Shown: positions 59,610 through 64,000 of the stretch, piece by piece
Numbering within the stretch: position 1 is the first letter of the stretch
Layout: the number at the start of each line of letters is the position of its first letter
NCBI GenBank assembly: GCA_947491935.1
Contig: CANLLF010000002.1
Span: 558,001-622,000 of the forward strand
Direction of reading: 5' to 3'
Source: an uncultured Roseicyclus sp.
Lineage (GTDB): Bacteria > Pseudomonadota > Alphaproteobacteria > Rhodobacterales > Rhodobacteraceae
DNA length: 64,000 bases
Notes under the pieces: model-generated
Told to the model about the DNA's origin: nothing
The model's database searches: none
The model's input: only the letters and a program-made list of their open reading frames with translations
Position numbers and translations under genes: made by a program

Positions 59610-60479
59610 ATGAACAGGCATCTGGCAATCATCGGCGGGTCGGGTCTCTACCAGATCGACGGGCTTGAAGGGCCGGCGTGGCAGGGGGTCGACAGCCCCT
59701 TCGGCACGCCGTCGGACGCGATCCTGACCGGGACGTTGGCTGGCCTGACGCTCAGTTTCCTGCCCCGCCACGGCCGCGGCCATGTGCATTCCCCCACCAC
59801 TGTGCCCTATCGCGCCAATATCGACGCGCTCAAACGGCTTGGCGTAACTGACGTGGTTTCAGTCTCCGCCTGTGGGTCGTTCCGCGAGGAGATGGCCCCG
59901 GGCGATTTCGTGATCGTGGATCAGTTCATCGACCGCACCTTCGCCCGCGAGAAAAGCTTTTTCGGCACCGGCTGCGTCGCCCATGTCTCCGTCGCCCACC
60001 CGGTCTGCCCGCACCTTTCCGATGTCTCCGAGGCCGCCGCGCGGGACGCGGGCGTGACCGTCCACAAGGGCGGCACCTATCTCGCCATGGAAGGCCCGCA
60101 ATTCTCGTCGCTAGCTGAAAGCCGGATGTATCGCGCCTGGGGCTGCGACGTGATCGGCATGACCAACATGCCAGAGGCGAAACTGGCCCGCGAGGCCGAG
60201 CTCTGCTACGCCTCCGTCGCCATGATCACGGATTACGACAGCTGGCATCCCGACCACGGCGCGGTCGACATCACTCAGATCATCGACACGCTCCATGGCA
60301 ACGCCGCCGCCGCCCGCGCCATGGTCGTGGGCATCGCGACGGCCCTGTCGCCCGACCGCACGCCCTGCGGCGCAGGCTGCGACCGCGCCCTCGACCACGC
60401 CATCATGACCGCCCCCGAGGCGCGGGACCCCGACGTGATGGCCAGGCTCGACGCCGTGGCGGGGCGCGTGCTGGGGTGA
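59610..60479 (+). CDS. mtnP: S-methyl-5'-thioadenosine phosphorylase
   Basis: This 289-aa enzyme has the MTAP/PNP-family motifs LAIIGGSGLYQI, FLPRHGRGH, VSACGSFREEMAPGDFVIVDQF and the MEGPQFSSLAES and TNMPEAKLAREAELCYA stretch. It phosphorolyses methylthioadenosine to adenine and methylthioribose 1-phosphate. ATG 59610 chosen as the motif starts five residues on. Confidence 0.92.
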   Translation: MNRHLAIIGGSGLYQIDGLEGPAWQGVDSPFGTPSDAILTGTLAGLTLSFLPRHGRGHVHSPTTVPYRANIDALKRLGVTDVVSVSACGSFREEMAPGDFVIVDQFIDRTFAREKSFFGTGCVAHVSVAHPVCPHLSDVSEAAARDAGVTVHKGGTYLAMEGPQFSSLAESRMYRAWGCDVIGMTNMPEAKLAREAELCYASVAMITDYDSWHPDHGAVDITQIIDTLHGNAAAARAMVVGIATALSPDRTPCGAGCDRALDHAIMTAPEARDPDVMARLDAVAGRVLG

Positions 60480-60689
60480 CTGGGGAGCGTGCCGGAGGGC
60501 GGCTTCGCGCTTGATCCCGCTGAAGCCCGTACCCGCCCGCCCGATATGGGTGTGGCGTCGGGGATATCTCTTCATCGGATAGCGACTTCGCGGACGAAGC
60601 TGCCCACTTGCATCCAGTTGACCTAAACCGAACTTGAGGGCTTAGGCTATCGAAACTGGGTAACAGTTTAAGGCAAGGGGCGTTCGAAA

Positions 60690-61067
60690 ATGGACATGAA
60701 CCAAGTGACGGTTGAAGCACGAGACTTCAACGAGGCCCTAGCATTTTACTCCAAAATCGGCTTGCGGTTGATCGTTTCGGAAAGGGATGCATATGCGCGG
60801 TTCGAGCTTCCATCTGGCTCAAGCACATTTTCACTTTACGTCTCAGATCAACCGGTTGTTGGAAACACAGTGTTGTATTTTGAAGTTGACGACGTTGATA
60901 AAAAATTCATCGAGCTTGGCAAATTAGGGATCAAATTTGAAAGCCCTCCCACGGATCAGACTTACCGGTGGAGAACGGCGCATTTTACTGATCCGACCGG
61001 AAACAAGTTGTGCTTATTTCACGCAGGCAATGAACGCCGTTTCCCTCCATGGCGGCTCACCGACTAG
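60690..61067 (+). CDS. VOC-family (glyoxalase/bleomycin resistance-like) protein
   Basis: This 125-aa protein has the VOC beta-alpha-beta layout: VTVEARDFNEALAFYSKIGLRLI, later LYFEVDDVDKKFIELGKLGI and ending HFTDPTGNKLCLF. The usual first metal ligand is not obvious. Its base composition is visibly AT-richer than the neighbours, suggesting recent acquisition. Ligand unknown. Confidence 0.85.
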   Translation: MDMNQVTVEARDFNEALAFYSKIGLRLIVSERDAYARFELPSGSSTFSLYVSDQPVVGNTVLYFEVDDVDKKFIELGKLGIKFESPPTDQTYRWRTAHFTDPTGNKLCLFHAGNERRFPPWRLTD

Positions 61068-61173
61068 CATGATACGTCTCGGTTGTCCGTCACGATGGGC
61101 TACTTAACGGCCGTTCGTCGCTTACCCCGTCACCGCACGCATTTTTTCCAAAGTTGGCATCAGGCCTGTTTCG

Positions 61174-61884
61174 TCACAGCAGCGCGGATCCCGGGATCAA
61201 AAACTCTGTGTTTGGTGTGACCTTGATCGCCACGTCACTCAGAAAGTCGAATATGCGTGCGTCCTTAAAAAACACACCGGGCTGTATGTCCGTGGGATGA
61301 ATATGGTAATTTGGCTTTATCAAGAGCCGACCACCGGGATTGAGCCGTGTCGCCGCGTCGCGCAACAGGAACTCCCATTCCGAAAGGGTCCATGGCTCGG
61401 CGCTTTGCGGGCCCCAATCGAGCCGGTCGAACTTTATGGCAATAGCCGAAATCAGGTCGAAACCATGCAGATCATCCGGAAGGGGCGTGTTCGCCAAAAT
61501 GGGTGAGGCCCGCCAATCTACATCGAGAACGCCAGCCATCTGGCGATACATTTCAGATGCCAGATCAAGCCCGACACCCTCATGGCCAAGCACCTTGCCG
61601 ATGTAGAGGAAAACACCCGCACCACATCCAAGATCAAGAATGCGCTCGGCACCGTCGGTCTCGTGCAGGCCCGCCGTTATCGCGTGGCGCGTGTGATACC
61701 GGAACCATTTGTCTAAATCGAAGTACTTTGAATAGTTCTTTTCCAATCGAAATATCTTGTCAGGCGACCGTGTTTCACCTTGCGCGGCAAATTTCCGGTC
61801 ATAGTCCCCTCGCAACTCCTCCCACGCCGAGTTGTCCAATTCGGCAGATGCCTTTTCCATGATGTCCTTAGCCGTTAACGACAT
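61174..61884 (-). CDS. Class I SAM-dependent methyltransferase
   Basis: This 236-aa protein has the SAM-binding motif ILDLGCGAGVFLYIGKVLGHEGVGLDLASEMY, then FDLISAIAIKFDRL and NPGGRLLIKPNY. It has a somewhat lower GC than neighbours. AAGGAAT lies before ATG 61884, which I prefer to an in-frame start eight codons upstream. Substrate unknown. Confidence 0.85.
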   Translation of the reverse strand: MSLTAKDIMEKASAELDNSAWEELRGDYDRKFAAQGETRSPDKIFRLEKNYSKYFDLDKWFRYHTRHAITAGLHETDGAERILDLGCGAGVFLYIGKVLGHEGVGLDLASEMYRQMAGVLDVDWRASPILANTPLPDDLHGFDLISAIAIKFDRLDWGPQSAEPWTLSEWEFLLRDAATRLNPGGRLLIKPNYHIHPTDIQPGVFFKDARIFDFLSDVAIKVTPNTEFLIPGSALL

Positions 61885-62344
61885 TCTCTTATTCCTTTTC
61901 CAACTCACCCGTACCGGGGGCCAAGGTCACACGCTTTCGTCTGACGGGCAGCACTCCCCGTCGTGGGACAGAAAGACCATTGTCGCTTCGGTATGGCAAG
62001 GAGACCCGCGACAAGAGAAGCGGTTGAGATGGGTTTATTGCCCCAGGGTACCTCGAAACCGATTTTCCCGCCGCACCGCGCGCGAACGCTCAGCCGCTTC
62101 TGTCAGGGTGCGAATGGCCCGAACCCGCTAGCCTGCGCGCCCACGGGAAAACCGTGCCCGCCAGGTTTTGGGCGCGGGACTTTCCCTGACGAGCGGTTAA
62201 CAGGATACTGATTTACAAGCCTTATCAGAGCTTTAAGCCCACTTATCAACCTTGAAAACCCCCTGCCACTCCGAAATCCAATGACATCGTTCTCCATTTC
62301 AGGCTCTCTGTTCCCAGAATGACGACGCGACAAGACCTCAACGA
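61885..62344. other. Intergenic region between methyltransferase and SDR-DoxX genes
   Basis: About 460 bases with only short frames that lack ribosome sites or family features. I see no repeat, tRNA or terminator I trust. Confidence 0.5.
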
Positions 62345-63604
62345 ATGACCCTCAAGGTCCTGATCCTCGGCGCCGACGGGTTCATCGGCCGCCACATCGC
62401 GTTTCAGCTGCGGGCGGACGGTTGGGATGTCCTCGCCTCGGCCCGTCGCACCACCCGGCTTGCCAGGATGGGGTTCGGGACCGTCACCGCCGATCTGGCC
62501 GATCCGGCAACCCACGATCCGGCCTTTTGGCAGGCCGCGGTGCAGGGCAGCCACATCGTCAACGCGGCGGGCCTTCTGACCGCCACTGATGCGCGGTTCA
62601 GGGCCGTTCATGTGGACGCACCGGCGGCCGCCTATCACCACGCAATCGGCGGTGTCCTGATCTCCGCCGTGGGGATCGAAGCCGACACGCCCTTCGCCCG
62701 CTGGCGGCGTAAGGGGGAGCGGGTGGCGCACGAGGCGGGCCTGACAATCCTGCGCCCGGGCCTCGTGATGGCCGAAACGTCGTATGGCGGCACGTCGCTT
62801 CTGCGGGGGCTGGCCGCGATGCCCTTCGTCACGCCCACGGTGGGGCAGGGCGATCAGGTGTTCAATCCGATCCATGCTGCGGATCTGGCCTGCGTCGTGG
62901 GCGAATGCCTGGAGACGCCGAGGCCGGGCCAGCCCTGGGATATCGGCGGACCAACGCGGATCACGCAGGCGCACTTGCTTCGGGATCTGCGCGATTGGTT
63001 GGGCCTTCCCAAGGCGCGCCCGCTGCGGCTGTCACCCGCCGTTGCCAATGCGGGCGGTGCGATCGGGGATGCCCTGAACATGGGGCCGATTTCCCGCACG
63101 GCGGTGGCGCAGATCACCCATGGTGTGGAAACGAACGAAGCGCCGCTTGTCTCGCAACTCACCCACAGGCCCCGCGGCGTCGAGGCCTTCCTCGCCGCCC
63201 GCCCGGCGGGAACGCAGGACCTGTGGCATGCGCGCCTGTTCTTGCTCCGCCCCGTCGTGCGGCTGACCCTCGCACTCCTCTGGATCGCCTCCGGCCTCCT
63301 TGGCCTGTTCCTGCCGGCAGACACATTCCTTCCCATGACGACCCATCTCGGCCTGCCGGACGCCGTCTGGATCGCCTTGGCCCGGATCGGCGGCCTTGCG
63401 GACCTCGCCATCGCGCTGGCGCTTCTGCGCAACTGGCGGCCCCGCCTGATCGGCTTGGCGCAGCTTGCACTTGTCGGAACCTACACCGCCGCATTCACGC
63501 TACTCGCACCGGGCCTCTGGCTTCTCCCCCTCGGCGGGCTCTTGAAAAACCTGCCCATTCTCATGCTGATCTTGGTTTGGATGGTGCTGGAGGATGAGCG
63601 CTGA
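62345..63604 (+). CDS. NAD(P)-binding (SDR-type) protein fused to DoxX-like membrane domain
   Basis: This 419-aa protein has an N-terminal atypical SDR/epimerase part (LILGADGFIGRHIAFQL, residues 5-21; NAAGLLT; ILRPGLVMAE) to about residue 290. A C-terminal membrane part of about four helices follows (LFLLRPVVRLTLALLWIASGLLGLF to NLPILMLILVWMVLED), resembling DoxX-like domains. The next gene begins at its stop (shared A), so the two are co-translated. Function unknown. Confidence 0.85.
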   Translation: MTLKVLILGADGFIGRHIAFQLRADGWDVLASARRTTRLARMGFGTVTADLADPATHDPAFWQAAVQGSHIVNAAGLLTATDARFRAVHVDAPAAAYHHAIGGVLISAVGIEADTPFARWRRKGERVAHEAGLTILRPGLVMAETSYGGTSLLRGLAAMPFVTPTVGQGDQVFNPIHAADLACVVGECLETPRPGQPWDIGGPTRITQAHLLRDLRDWLGLPKARPLRLSPAVANAGGAIGDALNMGPISRTAVAQITHGVETNEAPLVSQLTHRPRGVEAFLAARPAGTQDLWHARLFLLRPVVRLTLALLWIASGLLGLFLPADTFLPMTTHLGLPDAVWIALARIGGLADLAIALALLRNWRPRLIGLAQLALVGTYTAAFTLLAPGLWLLPLGGLLKNLPILMLILVWMVLEDER

Positions 63605-64000
63605 TGGATCCATACCTGATCGCCAAATGGATCCATATCCTGTCGAGCACGGTTCTGTTCGGCACCGGCATCGGCACCGCGTTTCAGATGGTCTGGGCCA
63701 TGCGGCGGGCGGATCCGGCGCAAGTGCATGGCGTGGCTTCGGGTGTTGTGATCGCCGATTGGATCTTCACGACACCCGCCGGGATCGTCCAGCCCGCCAC
63801 CGGCCTGTGGTTGATCTGGCTCGCTGGCTGGTCGCTTACCGAGCCGTGGCTGCTACTGACCTATGGCCTCTATGTCCTGGCCTTTCTGTGTTGGGCCCCG
63901 GTCGTGCATCTGCAAATCCGCATCCGGGATCTGGCCGCTGTAGCGGTGGCAAACGGCACCGCCCTGCCGCTCGAGGCGCACCGCGCCTATCGCATCTGGT
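63604..64000 (+). CDS. DUF2269-like integral membrane protein (partial)
   Basis: The frame begins at the shared base of the preceding stop and is cut by the window end after 132 codons. It starts MDPYLIAKWIHILSSTVLFG and has several hydrophobic helices (LLLTYGLYVLAFLCWAPVVHLQ). The conserved His in WIHILS fits DUF2269-type proteins. It is co-translated with the SDR-DoxX fusion. Confidence 0.8.
   Translation, partial: MDPYLIAKWIHILSSTVLFGTGIGTAFQMVWAMRRADPAQVHGVASGVVIADWIFTTPAGIVQPATGLWLIWLAGWSLTEPWLLLTYGLYVLAFLCWAPVVHLQIRIRDLAAVAVANGTALPLEAHRAYRIW

Noticed and set aside
1-64000. CRISPR arrays, insertion sequences, rRNA genes
   Set aside because: No regularly spaced repeats, transposase motifs or rRNA sequences were seen on either strand.

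Overview
The window is a high-GC alphaproteobacterial chromosome segment that looks like the Roseobacter group of Rhodobacterales. The assignment rests on three TRAP transport systems, a PCMT-like gene next to tolC, a small conserved protein typical of Rhodobacteraceae, a PqiABC-type operon and many ATGA-overlapping catabolic operons. No taxonomic marker such as rRNA is present, so this is inference.

Layout. (1) 1-7614 is a divergon: aldehyde dehydrogenase, IclR regulator and a TAXI-TRAP transporter on the minus strand; a ThDP-dependent enzyme and a TauE/SafE exporter on the plus strand. (2) 7780-8263 is a broken ABC permease remnant. (3) 8456-21536 is a second catabolic divergon. Minus: tautomerase/NTF2-like fusion, HyuB, HyuA, isochorismatase-fold protein, PEP mutase/isocitrate lyase-fold lyase, FAD dehydrogenase. 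Plus: GntR regulator, LeuC-like and LeuD-like hydro-lyase, DctPQM TRAP transporter. Together they could take up and break down a substituted dicarboxylate or cyclic imide. (4) 21799-25328 holds an SDR and, convergent to it, a 927-aa adenylation-carrier-reductase enzyme (A-T-R), possibly an aldehyde-forming natural-product system.

(5) 25890-36023 is a 10.1-kb integrated element bounded by a perfect 47-bp direct repeat of the tRNA-Cys 3' end. It carries a tyrosine integrase, small regulators and a compact DNA-packaging and head module (connector, large terminase, HNH nuclease, HK97 capsid, prohead protease, portal). I see no tail, lysis or replication genes. It resembles a capsid-forming phage satellite, with an unusual gene order, and is the most notable find here.

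(6) 36233-47445 is core genome: PCMT-like protein, TolC, a PopZ-like acidic protein, rhomboid protease, EF-P, 6-phosphogluconate dehydrogenase and a PqiA-PqiA-PqiB-PqiC lipid-transport operon. (7) 47692-53527 has a class III aminotransferase divergent from a TAXI receptor, a large fused TRAP permease with a DUF3394-like tail, and a universal stress protein. (8) 53611-64000 has tRNA-Leu, apt, a DUF2927-like protein, an acetyltransferase, a flavin reductase, a flavodoxin, a SulP transporter, a lipoprotein, MTA phosphorylase, two genes of atypical composition (VOC protein, methyltransferase), an SDR-DoxX fusion, and a DUF2269-like gene cut by the window end.
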